The notes beneath the pieces were generated by a model. It ran no database searches. It was not told the origin of the DNA and saw only the letters and a list, made by a program, of their open reading frames with translations. From the NCBI RefSeq assembly GCF_002575655.3, contig NC_053037.3:144905207-144969206 (forward strand): a stretch of 64,000 bases of DNA. Direction: 5' to 3'. The translations under genes and the position numbers were made by a program. This DNA is from Aegilops tauschii subsp. strangulata. Taxonomy: Eukaryota; Streptophyta; Magnoliopsida; Poales; Poaceae. Positions 22,840 through 34,542 of the stretch are shown here, one piece after another. Position 1 is the first letter of the stretch. Every line of letters starts with the position of its first letter.

Positions 22840-23290
22840 CAGTCAGTAAGTGAATATCTGAAGAAATTCAATCACTTGGCTCATTATTCTCTCTAAGATG
22901 TGGCCACCGAAGAAAGGAAGATCGACCGATTCCTTGGGGGTCTCAATCAACACCTTCGATGCACACTTAGAATGTTTGACTTCCCCGACTTCCAGACCTT
23001 GGTAAACAAGGCCCTTATAGCAAAGAGGGAGCAAACGCTTGTTCACGACAATAAGCCAGTTTATAATGACCATAAACGCAAGTTCGAGCCCAAGAAGGAT
23101 GGACAGCCAGTTTAGAAGGCTCGTACTTGGCAGCAACCTCAATTTGAGTTCAAGCCAACGTGGCAACAGAATACCAACAAGACCAACAACCAAGTCAAGA
23201 ATATTTGACCAATCCTGTCTGGGAAGACTATCAACGTAGCAACGCATGTTTCTCTTGTGGCCAGACCGTACACTATGCAAAATAGTGTCC
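22840..23290 (+). pseudogene. Del-1 gag C-terminus with zinc knuckle
   Basis: Coding resumes directly after element B: SVSEYLKKFNHLAHY, a stop near 22,895, then DRFLGGLNQHLRCTLRMFDF, a TAG at 23114, and a zinc knuckle CFSCGQTVHYAK*C (C-x2-C-x4-H-x4-C spacing) with TAG in place of Gln near 23,283. The knuckle binds element RNA during packaging. The gag frame is intact apart from substitution stops and one shift near 23,205. Confidence 0.75.
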
Positions 23291-23336
23291 CAAAAACGAC
23301 AAGCCAAATGCACCCCTCAAGCCTCAAGTCAACCAC

Positions 23337-23890
23337 ATGGAATACTACACTGAGCAGGAACTTATCCAAGGCCAGGTGCATCATCTCTACGCTGAAGAAG
23401 CCCAAGAAAACCGCGAAGTGGTCATTGGTATGTTTCCTGTTAATAACATACCCACAACAATTTTCTTTAACTCTAGGGCTTCCCATCCCTTTATTTCACG
23501 AAGTTTTGTTGCCCAAAACAAGTGTTCTTGCTCCCTTCTTGAGAAATGCATGATGGTGCAATCCCCGGGATCCATGCTCAAAACAAATTTGGTATGCCGT
23601 GGCTTGGAGATAAATGTCCAAGGAATTATTTTCCCTGCCACCCTGGTAGCAATTGAATCCACAAGGTTGGATGTCATTTTGGGAATGGATTGGCTCACAA
23701 AGCACTAGGTCTGTATTAATTGTGCAACAAGAGAAGTCACTTTAATAAACCCGACAGGACAAGCAACGAAGTTTGTAGCTCGCAGAACTATGCCTAAAAA
23801 GGAGATGATATTCACAGCCGTAGGCTCAGGCATGGAATTAATTCCACTAGTTAGTGAGTTTCCGGACGTATTCCCTGAAGAATGACCAGG
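23337..23890 (+). pseudogene. Del-1 aspartic protease, active site lost
   Basis: The frame TIFFNSRASHPFISRSFVAQ aligns with the plant retroviral-type protease start, where the catalytic triplet should be D-S/T-G. Here it is N-S-R (Asn codon 23469-23471). Both changes are single G-to-A steps. DVILGMDWL, the conserved second half, is present at about 23,670-23,700, followed by TAG at 23706. It would cut the polyprotein; it cannot in this state. Confidence 0.8.
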
Positions 23891-23891
23891 A

Positions 23892-25243
23892 ATGCCACCT
23901 GATCATGAGCTTGAGTTCTCTATTGATCTCGGTCAAGGAACGACGCCCATATGCAAGAAATATTACCGAATGCCTTCATCTGAGCTAGTTGAGCTGAAGA
24001 AACAACTTGATGAGATGCTCAAGAAAGGATACATTCGCCCAAGTTCTTCACTATGGGGATCACCTGCCATATTTGTGGATAAGAAAGATGGTAGTCTACG
24101 GATGTGTGTTGACTAACGTCAGCTCAGCGATGTCACTATCAAGAACAAGTACCTGCTCCCCAGGATTGATGATTTGTTCAATCAACTAAATGGAGCGCAA
24201 ATCTTCTCCAAGATTGATTTAAGGACCGGGTACCATCAACTCAAGATCAGGAAGGAAGATATTCCAAAGACCACATTCACCACTCATTACAGTCTTTAAG
24301 AATACACGGTTATGTCGTTTGGTCAGACAAACGCCCCACCTTCTTCATGCATATGTTGAACAAAGTGTTCATGGATTTCTTGGACAAGTTCGTGGTGGTC
24401 TTCATCGAAGATATTCTCATATATTCCAAGGGAGAGGAAGAGCATAAAAAACACCTCTGAACAGTGTTGAAAAGACTTTGTGACCACCAGTTATATGCAA
24501 AATTCAGCAAGTGTGAGTTCTGGCTTAACCAAGTAGGATTCTTGGGGCATATTTTCTCTGCCGAAGGAATAGCTGTGGATCCTAGCAAAGTCAAGGATGT
24601 GCTAAAATGGCCAGCACCCACGTTAGTGACAGAAATCAGAAGTTTTCTGGGGCTTGCCGATTATTACCATCGATTCATTCAAGGCTTCTCCAAGATCGCT
24701 AAGCCAATGACGGAACTGCTCAAGAAAGATCAAAAATTCATATGGTCTGAAGACTGTGAGAAGAGCTTTAATGAATTGAAGACTCGTTTAACCTCAGCAC
24801 CCGTGTTGACGCTTCCAGACATTTATCGAAGCTTTGACATGTACTGCGACGCATCTCGAAGAGGCCTAGGATGCATGCTCATGCAAGATGGCAAAGTTGT
24901 AGCTTATGCATCCAGACAACTACGACCACATGAAGGAAATTATCCTACTCATGACCTGGAGCTAGCAGCAGTGGTTCACGCATTAAAAATCTGGAGGCAT
25001 TATCTCATCGGCAAGCGGTGCCAAATATACACCGACCACAAAACTCTCAAGTACATATTCACTCAACCTGATTTGAATCTCCGACAAAGAAGATGGCTTG
25101 AGTTGGTCAAGGATTATGACCTCGGAATAAACTATCACCCGAGTAAAGATAATGTGGTTGCTGATGCTCTCAGTCGCAAGCTAGCCACAGTAAATGCATT
25201 AATGACATCTTTGCCTCCCGAGATACAAGTAGAAATGGCCTAG
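23892..25243 (+). pseudogene. Del-1 reverse transcriptase and RNase H
   Basis: It starts [20 protein letters not shown] with [24 protein letters not shown] stop follows CVD (24114). Motif A ([15 protein letters not shown]) is intact, but the YxDD-type site reads FIED: the first Asp is Glu (codon 24407-24409). A frameshift lies near 24,335 and a TGA near 24,459. From 24464 one clean frame carries the thumb region and RNase H ([39 protein letters not shown]). A TAG at 25241 separates it from the integrase linker. Confidence 0.85.
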
Positions 25244-25427
25244 CTCAATCTGATCATGTTTGAGGCTGACTGCACCAATATGTTGGAAGTCACTCCCACT
25301 CTTGAGGAAGAAATTCACAAAGCTCAGTCAGAAGATCCGTTGTTGCAACACCAGTTCACATGGATGAAAGATGACAAGACTCAAGACTTCCTAAGGGATG
25401 AGCAAGGTACTCTATGGTTTCGAGGAC
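25244..25427 (+). pseudogene. Del-1 linker between RNase H and integrase
   Basis: The frame continues after the stop with EVTPTLEEEIHKAQSEDPLL and DFLRDEQGTLWFRG. This is the region just before the integrase zinc finger. It is cut at RG by solo LTR C. Confidence 0.7.
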
Positions 25428-27122
25428 TGATACGTCTCCAACGTATCTATAATTTATGAAGTATTCATGCTATTATATTATCCATCTTGGATGTTTAATG
25501 GGCTTTACTATGCACTTTTATATTATTTTTGGGACTAACCTATTAACCCAGAGCCCAGTGCCAGTTTCTGTTTTTTCCCTTGTTTCATTGTTTCGCAGAA
25601 AAGGAATATCAAACGAAGTCCAAACGGAATGAAACCTTTGGGAGCGTGAATTTTGGAACGAACGTGATCCAGGAGACTTGGATTTGAAGTCAAGGAAGCT
25701 TCGAGGTGGCCACGAGGCAGGGAGGCGCGCCTGCCCCCCTGGGCGCGCCCCCACCCTCGTGGGCCCCTCGTGGCTCCCCTTACCGACTTCTTTCGCCGAT
25801 ATATCCATATACCCTAAAAACATCGGGGAACAGAATAGATCGGGAGTTCCGCCGCCGCAAGCCTCTGTAGCCACCGAAAACCAATCAGGACCCTGTTCCG
25901 GCACCCTGCCGGAGGGGGGATCCCTCTCCGGTGGCCATCTTCATCATCCCGGCGCTCTCCATGACGAGGAGGGAGTAGTTCACCCTCGGGGCTGAGGGTA
26001 TGTACCAGTAGCTATGTATTTGATCTCTCTCTCTCTCTCTCGTGTTCTTGATTCGGCACGATCTTGATGTATCCGAGCTTTGCTATTATAGTTGGATCTT
26101 ATGATGTTTCTCCCCCTCTACTCTCTTGTAATGGATTGAGTTTTCCCTTTGAAGTTATCTTATCGGATTGAGTCTTTAAGGATTTGAGAACATTGATGTA
26201 TGTCTTGCATGTGCTTATCTGTGGTGACAATGGGATATCACGTGATTCACTTGATGTATGTTTTGGTGATCAACTTGTGGGTTCAGTGACCTTGTGAACT
26301 TATGCGTAGGGGTTGGCACACGTTTTCGTCTTGACTCTCCGGTAGAAACTTTAGGGCACTCTCTGAAGTTCTTTGTGTTTGTTGAATAGATGAATCTAAG
26401 ATTGTTTGATGCATATCGTATAATCATACCCACGGATACTTGAGGTGACATTGGAGTATCTAGGTGACATTAGGGTTTTGGTTGATTTGTGTCTTAAGGT
26501 GTTATTGTAGTATGAACTCTATGATAGATCAAATGGAAAGAATAGCTTCGTGTTATTTTACTATGGACTCTTGAGTAGATTGATTAGAAAGAATAACTTT
26601 GAGGTGGTTTCGTACCCTACAATAATCTCTTCGTTTGTTCTCCGCTATTAGTGACTTTGGAGTGAATCTTTGTTGCATGTTGAGGGATAGTTATATGATC
26701 CAATTATGTTATTATTGTTGAGAGAACTTGCACTAGTGAAAGTATGAACCCTATGCCTTGTTTCAACGCATTGCAATACCGTTTGTGCTCACTTTTATCA
26801 TTAGTTACCTTGTTGTTTTTATATTTTTAGATTACAAAAACCTATATCTACCATCCATATTGCACTTGTATCACCACCTCTTCGCCGAACTAGTGCACCT
26901 ATACAATTTACCATTGTATTGGGTGTGTTGGGGACACAAGAGACTCTTTGTTATTTGGTTGCAGGGTTGTTTGAGGGAGACCATCTTCATCCTACAGCTC
27001 CCACGGATTGATAAACCTTAGGTCATCCACTTGAGGGAAATTTGCTACTGTCCTACAAACCTCTGCACTTGGAGGCCCAACAACGTCTACAAGAAGAAGG
27101 TTGCATAGTAGACATCAAGGAC
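25423..27122 (+). mobile_element. Solo LTR C (Athila-type), 25428-27117, TSD AGGAC
   Basis: A 1,690-bp LTR runs from TGATACGTCTCCAACG to GTAGACATCA with perfect duplications AGGAC (25423-25427, 27118-27122). No internal region is present, so it is a solo LTR. A (CT)n run lies at about 26,023-26,041, and a GGCGCGCC-containing inverted repeat lies near 25,710-25,770. Ends and length match LTR A best. Confidence 0.92.
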
Positions 27123-27186
27123 GAATATGTGTACCCTAAGTAGAAGATCTATGGAAGAAGATATTAACAGAAGCACAAGAGTCCTC
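27123..27186 (+). pseudogene. Del-1 integrase scrap between insertions C and D
   Basis: Only 64 bp of Del-1 separate the two insertions. They encode the stretch just before the HHCC finger (a decayed RxxVP...EAHxSP text) and join the linker before C to the integrase after D. Confidence 0.7.
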
Positions 27187-28773
27187 TGATACGTCTCCAA
27201 CGTATCTATAATTTTTGATTGTTCCATGCTATTATATTGTCCATTTTGGATGTTTTATGCAGTAATATGCTATTTTATATGATTTTTGGGACTAACCTAT
27301 TAACCTAGAGCCTAGTGCCAGTTTCTGTTTTTTCCTTGTTTTAGAGTTTCACAGAAAAGGAATACCAAATGAAGTCCAAACGGAATAAAACGTTCGCCAT
27401 GATTTTTCTTGGACCAGAAGACACCTAGGAGACTTGGACTGCAAGTCAGAGGAGCTTCGAAGCAGCCACAAGAGTGGAGGGCGTGCCTAGGGGGGTGGGG
27501 CGAGCCTCCCAACCTTGTGGGCCCCTCGAGAGTCTCCTGACCTAGATCTTCCTCTTATATATACTCTTATACCCTAAAAACATCCTAGGGAGCAACGAAA
27601 CCACTTTTCCACCGCCGCAACCTTCTGTACCTGTGAGATCCCATCTTGGGGCCTTTTCCGGCGTCCAGCCGGTGGGGGATTCGATCATGGAGGGCTTCTA
27701 CATCAACGCCATTGCCTCTCCGATGAAGCGTGAGTAGTTTACCACAGACCTACGGGTCCATAGCTAGTAGCTAGATGGCTTCTTCTCTCTCTTTGATTCT
27801 CAATACAAAGTTCTCCTCGATGTTCTTGGAAATCTGTTTGATGTAATACTCTTTTGCGGTGTGTTTGCCGAGATCCGATGAATTGTGGATTTATGATCAA
27901 GTTTATCTATGAATATTATTTGAATCTTCTCTGAATTCTTATATGCATGTTTTGATATCTTTGCAAGTCTCTTCGAACTATCGATTTGGTTTGGCCAACT
28001 AGATTGGTTTTTCTTGCAATGGGAGAAGTGCTTAGCTTTGGGTTCAATCTTGCGGTGTCCTTTCACAGTGACAGCAGGGCAGCAAGGCACGTATCGTATT
28101 GTTGCCATCGAGGATAAAAAGATGGGGTTTTCATCATATTGCTTGAGTTAATTCCTCTACATCATGTCATCTTGCCTAATGCGTTACTCCATTCTTTATG
28201 AACTTAATACTCTAGATGCATGCTGGATAGCAGTCGATGTGTGGAGTAATAGTAGTAGATGCAGAATCATTTCGGTCTACTTGACACGGACGTGATGCCT
28301 ATATTCATGATCATTGCCTTAGATATTGTCATAACTTTGCGCTTTTCTATCAATTGCTCGACAGTAATTTGTTCACCCACCGTAATATTTTCTATCTCGA
28401 GAGAAGCCTCTAGAGAAACCTATGGCCCCGGGTCTATTTTACATCATATTAGTCTCCCGTCAACTTGCCAATTTCTGTTGCCATTCTTTTACTTCGCAAT
28501 CTTTTACTTTCCGTTCCATATACCGAAAATATTACTTTACCGTTTATCATCTCTATCAGATCTCACTTTGCAAATAACCGTGAAGGGATTGAGAACCCCT
28601 TATCGCGTTGGGTGCAAGTTGGTCTTTGTTTGTGCAGGTATTCAGTGACTTGAGCGTAATCTCCTACTGGATTGATACCTTGGTTCTCAAAAGCTGAGGG
28701 AAATACTTACTCTACTTTGCTGCTTCACCCTTTCCTCTTCAAGGGAAAAACCAACGCAAGCTCAAGAGTAGCA
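27187..28773 (+). repeat. Element D 5' LTR
   Basis: It has the same length as the 3' LTR, with scattered differences. A TATA-like TATATATACTC lies near 27,556. It ends GCTCAAGAGTAGCA and is followed by a degenerate PBS. The inverted repeat around GGGCGTGCC (about 27,465-27,525) is weaker than in B. Confidence 0.92.
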
Positions 28774-28784
28774 GGAAGAATTTC

Positions 28785-28802
28785 TAGTGTCGTTGCCGAG
28801 GA
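28785..28802 (+). other. Element D degenerate primer-binding site
   Basis: TAGTGTCGTTGCCGAGGA differs from the tRNA-Asp-type site seen in Athila-1 (63758-63775) only by transitions (G to A, C to T). The pattern fits decay of methylated cytosines after insertion. Confidence 0.75.
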
Positions 28803-29007
28803 GATCTATGTCAAGTCAAGACATACCAAGTACCCATCATAAACTTTCATCCCTCGCATTACATTATTTGCCATTCGCCTCCCGTTTTCCTCTCCCCCAC
28901 TTCTAAAATGATTTTCGAAAAGATTTGCCTTTTCTTCGCCCCTCTTTCGTTCATCTTCTTCGCTTGCTTTTTGTGTGCTCGTGTGTTGGATTACTTGCTT
29001 TGTCACA

Positions 29008-30045
29008 ATGTCTCCTCCAAAAAACGTTGAACCCCACCTTAGGAGGTTGGATGAAATTGAAAATAATAATAGAAGCTTCATGTCTTTGCAATTTGAGCAT
29101 AATGATTTCTTTAGAAACGAACTCAAGGAGCAGAAAAGTTTTATGGAATACATGAAAAAAGATCTTGATGATATGTCTAAGGAATTCTATGGTTTAAGAT
29201 CTCAGTTTGCACATCTTGAAAATTTAGTAGGCCAAATTTCTGACAAACAAGCCACTTTAGTAAACAAAATGGCCGCTAAACCAGAAGCTAAAAATAATAA
29301 TGAAGATTTTAAAGTGATGGATGTGACTCCTATTGAATCTTTGTTTTCCAATGTAAATCTTGATAAAGATGGGACTGGATATGAGTCAACTTTAGTTAGA
29401 AGGCGTCCCAATGATTCGAAGTATTTAGATCCTGATGCAAAAATTGATAAAAGTTGGATTGGAGTGGTCAAAACTTTAGCTAGCAATGAACCCACTATTT
29501 TGGATTTCAAGGACTTTAATTATGATAATTGTTCTTTGATAGATTGTATTTCCTTGTTGCAATCCATGTTAAATTCTCCTCATGCTTATAATCAAAACAA
29601 AGCTTTTACTAAACATATCGTTGATGCTATGATACAATCTTTTGAACAAAAGCTTAATTTGGAAGTCTCTATTCCTAGAAAACTTTATGATGAGTGGGAA
29701 CCTACTATTAAGATCAAGATTAAAGATTATGAATGCTATGCTTTGTGTGATTTGGGTGCTAGTGTTTCCACAATTACAAAAACTTTTTGTGATGTGTTAG
29801 GTTTCCATGGATTTGATGATTGTTCCTTAAATTTGCATCTTGCGGATTCCACTATTAAGAAACTTATGGGAAGAATTAATGATGTTCTTACTGTTGCAAA
29901 TAGGAATTATGTGCCTGTAGATTTGATTGTTCTTGATATAGATTGCAATCCCACATGTCCTATTATTCTTGGTAGACCTTTCCTTAGAACGATTGGTGCA
30001 ATTATTGATATGAAAGAAGGAAACATTAGATTTCAATTCCATTAA
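29008..30045 (+). CDS. Element D ORF: coiled-coil segment fused to an Athila-type aspartic protease
   Basis: The 345-codon open frame starts MSPPKNVEPHLRRLDEIENN, a natural ATG soon after the leader (an in-frame ATG at 28975 is less likely). Residues ~15-90 look like a coiled coil (FMEYMKKDLDDMSKEFYGLR; LENLVGQISDKQ). The C-terminal ~120 residues are a retropepsin domain: ALCDLGASVSTITKTF with the Athila-type DLGAS active site, then IVLDIDCNPTCPIILGRPFL. It ends at TAA after RFQFH. No gag zinc knuckle or RT follows. It is fully open, unusual in this window, so it is either young or was recently under selection. Confidence 0.75.
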   Translation: MSPPKNVEPHLRRLDEIENNNRSFMSLQFEHNDFFRNELKEQKSFMEYMKKDLDDMSKEFYGLRSQFAHLENLVGQISDKQATLVNKMAAKPEAKNNNEDFKVMDVTPIESLFSNVNLDKDGTGYESTLVRRRPNDSKYLDPDAKIDKSWIGVVKTLASNEPTILDFKDFNYDNCSLIDCISLLQSMLNSPHAYNQNKAFTKHIVDAMIQSFEQKLNLEVSIPRKLYDEWEPTIKIKIKDYECYALCDLGASVSTITKTFCDVLGFHGFDDCSLNLHLADSTIKKLMGRINDVLTVANRNYVPVDLIVLDIDCNPTCPIILGRPFLRTIGAIIDMKEGNIRFQFH

Positions 30046-32950
30046 GGAAGGGCATGGAACACTTTCCAAGAAAGAAAATTAGATTTCCTTATAAATCTAT
30101 TATGAGAGCCACTTATGGATTGCATACCAAAGATGATTATACTTAGATCTATTCGTGTTTTTATGCCTAACTAGGGGCGTTAAACAATAGCGCTTGTTGG
30201 GAGGCAGCCCAATTTTATTGTTGTTCTTGCTTTTTAGGTCCTATTGCTTTGAATAAATCATCTAGCCTCTGGTTAGATGTGGTTTTGTCTTTTAGTTAGT
30301 GTTTGTGCCAAGTAAGACCTATGGGATAGCCTACGGTGATACTTGATTTGATCTTGCTGAAAAATAGAAACTTTTGCACTCACGAAAACAATTCTTATTT
30401 TTAGCTGGAGAGTGCTTTTTAGTTGATTCTTTTTGCAGAAGATTAATAGACAAATTTTCTAGGACGTCCTACTTTCTCAGGATTTTTAGAGTTACAGAAG
30501 TATCGAAATTTCTAGATTGCTACAGACTGTTCTGTTTTTGAGAGATTCTGTTTTTCACGTGTTGTTTGCTTATTTTGATGAATCTATGGCTAGTATTGGG
30601 GGGTATGAACCATGTAAAAGTTGGAATACAGTAGATATTACACCAATATAAATAAAGAATGTGTTCACAACAGTACCAAAAGTGGTGATTTATTTTCTTA
30701 TACTAACGGAGCTTACGAGATTTTCTATTGGAGCTTTGTGTTGTGAAGTTTTCAAGTTTTGGGTAAGGATTTGATGGACTATGGAATAAGGAGTGGCAAG
30801 AGCCTAAACTTGGGGATGCCCAAGGAACCCCAAGGTAATATTCAAGGATGTCAAAAAGCCTAAGCTTGGGGATGCCCCGGGAAGGCATCCCCTCTTTCGT
30901 CTTCGTCTATCGGTAACTTTACTTGAGGTTATATTTATTTTCACCAGATGATATGTGTTTTTCTTGGAGCGTCTTGTATGATTTGAGTATTTGCTTTTTA
31001 CTTTGCCACAATCATCCTTTCTGTACACACCTTTTGAGAGAGACACGCATGAATCATGATTTATTAGAATGCTCTGTGTGCTTCACTTATATCTTTTGAG
31101 CTAGGCAAAATTTTCCTCTGGTGCTTCACTTATATCTTTTTAGAGCACGGCAGTGGCTTTATTTTATAGAAATTGATGAATTCTCGTACTTCACTTATAT
31201 TATTTTGAGAGTTTTTAAACAGCATGGTAATTTGCTTTGGTTATAAAATTAGTCCTAATATGATAGGCATCCAAGAGGGATATAATAAAAACTTTCATAT
31301 ATAGTGCATTGAATACTATGAGAAGTTTGATTCCTTATGATTGTTTTGAGATATGAAGATGGTGATATTAGAGTCATGCTAGTGAAGTAGTTATGAATTT
31401 GATAAATACTTGTGTTAAAGTTTGCGAGTCCCGTAGCATGCACGTATGGTGAACCGTTATGTAACGAAGTTGGAGCATGAGATGTTTTTTGATTGTCTTC
31501 CTTATGAGTGGCGGTCGAGGACGAGCGATGGTATTTTTCTACCAATCTATCCCCCTAGGAGCATGCGTGTAGTACTTTGTTTCAATGACTAATAGATTTT
31601 TGCAATAAGTATGTGAGTTCTTTATGACTAATGTTTAGTCCATGGATTATACGCACTCTCACCTCTCCGCCATTGCTAGCCTCTCTAGTACCGTGCAACT
31701 TTGGCCGGTACCATAAACCCACCACATATCCTTCCTCGAAACAGCCACCATACCTACCTATCATGGAATTTCCATAGCCATTCCGAGATATATTGCCATG
31801 CAACTTTCCACCGTTCCGTTTATTATGACATACATCATCATTCTCATATTGCTTTGCATGATCATGTAGTTGACATTGTATTTTTGGCAAAGCCACCGCT
31901 CTTCATATTTTTTATACATGTCACTCTTGACTCATTGCACATCCCGGTATACTGCCGGAGGCATTCACATAGAGTCATATTTTTGTTCTAGTATCGAGTT
32001 GTAATTCTTGAGTTGTAAGTAAATAGAAGTGTGCTGATTTTCATTATTAGAGCATTGTCCCATGTGAGGAAATAAAAAAAGAGAGAAAGGCCAAATAAGA
32101 AAAAGATAAGGCCCAAAAAAAGGAGAGAAAAGAAAAAAAAAGAAAAAAAAGAGAGAAAAATAGAGAAGGGACAATGTTACTATCCTTTTCGCCACACTTG
32201 TGCTTCAAAGTAGCACCATGATCTTCATGATAGAGAGTCTCCTATGATATCATTTTCGTATACTACTGGGAATTTTTCATTATAGAACTTGGCTTGTATA
32301 TTCCAACGATGGGCTTCCTCAAATGCCCTAGGTCTTCATGAGCAAGCAAGTTGGATGCACACCCGCTTAGTTTTCTTTTTTAGCTTTCATAAACTTATAG
32401 CTCTAGTGCATCCGTTGCATGGCAATCCCTACTCACTCACATTGATATCTATTAATGGGCATCTCCATAGCCCGTTGATACGCCTAGTTGATGTGAGACT
32501 ATCTCCTCTTTTTTGTCTTCTCCACAACCACCGTCTATCCCACCTATAGTGCTATGTCCATGGCTCACGCTCATGTATTGCGTGAAATTTGAAAAGGTTT
32601 GAGAACGTCAAAAGTATGAAACAATTGCTTGGCTTGTCATCGGGGTTGTGCATGATTTAAATGTTTTGTGTGATGAAGATGGAGCATAGCCAGACTATAT
32701 GATTTTGTAGGGATAAGCTTTCTTTGGCCATGTTATTTTGAGAAGATATAATTATTTTGTTAGTATGCTTTAAGTATTATTGTTTTTATGTCAATATTAA
32801 ACTTTTGTTTTGAATCTTATCGATCTAAACATTCATGCCACAATAAAGAGAATTACATGGATGAATATGTTAGGTAGCATTCCACATCAAAAATTCTGTT
32901 TTTATCATTTACCTACTCGAGGACGAGTAGGAATTAAGCTTGAGGATGCT
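30046..32950 (+). other. Element D 3' internal region, non-coding
   Basis: I see no credible gene here. It holds two AAGCTTGGGGATGCC-type hairpins (30806-30834 and 30861-30893, the second with GGCATCCCC on its far arm), a repeated GTGCTTCACTTATATCTTTT motif (31,070-31,210), and a purine-rich tract (32069-32171). The hairpin CCTACTCGAGGACGAGTAGG at 32912-32931 precedes the polypurine-type AATTAAGCTTGAGGATGC and the 3' LTR. Confidence 0.6.
32069..32171 (+). repeat. Purine-rich tract in element D
   Basis: About 100 bp is almost entirely A and G, with A runs up to nine and GAGAGA units, broken by GGCC or GGCCC. It is low complexity and could form triplex or act as a secondary polypurine primer; neither is demonstrated. 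Confidence 0.7.
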
Positions 32951-34537
32951 TGATACGTCTCCAACGTATCTATAATTTTTGATTGTTCCATGCTATTATA
33001 TTATCTGTTTTGGATGTTTTATATGCATTAATATGCTATTTTATATGATTTATGGGACTAACTTATTAACCTAGAGCCCAGTGCATGTTTATGTTTTTTC
33101 CTTGTTTTAGAGTTTCACAGAAAAGGAATACCAAATGGAGTCCAAACGGAATAAAACTTTTGCCTTGATTTTTCTTGGACCAGAAGACACCCAGGAGACT
33201 TGGAGTGCAAGTTAGAGGAGCTTCGAGGCGGCCACAAGGGTGGAGGGCACACCCAGGGGGGTGGGGCGCGCCCCCCAACCTTGTGGGCACCTCGAGAGTC
33301 TCCTGACCTAGATCTTCCTCCTATATATACTCTTATACCCTAAAAACATCCTAGGGAGCAACGAAACCACTTTTCCACCGCCGCAACCTTTTGTACCCAT
33401 GAGATCCCATCTTGGGGCCTTTTCCGGCGTCAATTCGATCACAGAGGGCTTCTACATCAACACCATTGCCTCTTCGATGAAGCATGAGTAGTTTACCACA
33501 TACCTACGGGTCCAGAGCTAGTAGCTAGATGGCTTCTTCTCTCACTTTGATTCTCAATACAAAGTTCTCCTCGGCGTTCTTGGAGACCTATTCGATGTAA
33601 TACTCTTTTGTGGTGTGTTTGCCAAGATCTGATGAATTGTGGATTTATGATCAAGTTTATCTATGAATATTATTTGAATCTTCTCTAAATTCTTATATGC
33701 ATGATTTGATATCTTTGCAAGTCTCTTCGAACTATCGATTTGGTTTGGCCAACTAGATTGGTTTTTCCTGCAATGGAAGAAGTGCTTAGCTTTGGGTTCA
33801 ATCTTGCGGTGTCCTTTCCCAGTGACAGTAGGGGCAGCAAGGCACGTATTGTATTGTTGCCATCGAGGATAAAAAGATGGGGTTTTCATCATATTGCTTG
33901 AGTTAATTCATATATCATGTCATCTTGCCTAATGCGTTACTCCGTTCTTTATGAACTTAATACTCTAGATACATGCTGGATAGCGGTCGAAGTGTGTAGT
34001 AATAGTAGTAGATGCAGAATCGTTTCAGTCTACTTGAAACGGACGTGATGCCTATATTCATGATCATTGCCTTAGATATCGTCATAACTTTGCGCTTTTC
34101 TATCAATTGCTCGGCAGTAATTTGTTCACCCACCGTAATATTTTCTATCTCGAGAGAAGCCTCTAGTGAAACCTATGGCCCCTGGTTCTATTTTACATCA
34201 TATTAGTCTCCCGTCAACTTGCCAATTTCTGTCGCCGTTCTTTTACTTTGCAATATTTTACTTTTCGTTCCATATACCAAAAATACCAAAAATATTACTT
34301 TACCGTTTATCATCCCTATTAGATCTCACTTTGCAAATAACCGTGAAGGGATTGACAACCCCTTATCGCGTTGGGTGCAAGTTGGTGTTTGTTTGTGCAG
34401 GTATTCGGTGACTTGAGCGTAATCTCGTACTAGATTGATATCTTGGTTCTCAAAAGCTGAGGGAAATACTTACTCTACTTTCCTGCTTCACCCTTTCCTC
34501 TTCAAGGGAATAACCAACGCAGGCTCAAGAGGTAGCA
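32951..34537 (+). repeat. Element D 3' LTR
   Basis: It starts TGATACGTCTCCAACGTATC directly after AATTAAGCTTGAGGATGCT and ends GAGGTAGCA before the TSD TCCTC. Compared with the 5' LTR it lacks a short stretch after CCGGCGTC (near 33,430) and repeats ACCAAAAAT near 34,278. Confidence 0.92.
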
Positions 34538-34542
34538 TCCTC

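Larger units (their letters stand above)
27182..34542 (+). mobile_element. Element D: non-autonomous Athila-derived retrotransposon (27187-34537), TSD TCCTC
   Basis: Perfect duplications TCCTC flank it (27182-27186, 34538-34542). Both LTRs are 1,587 bp (27187-28773, 32951-34537). They start like A-C (TGATACGTCTCCAACGTATC) but end differently (...AGTAGCA), so this is another family. The internal part keeps only a coiled-coil/protease ORF; RT, RNase H and integrase are absent. It is inserted in the Del-1 integrase gene, same orientation. Confidence 0.92.
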
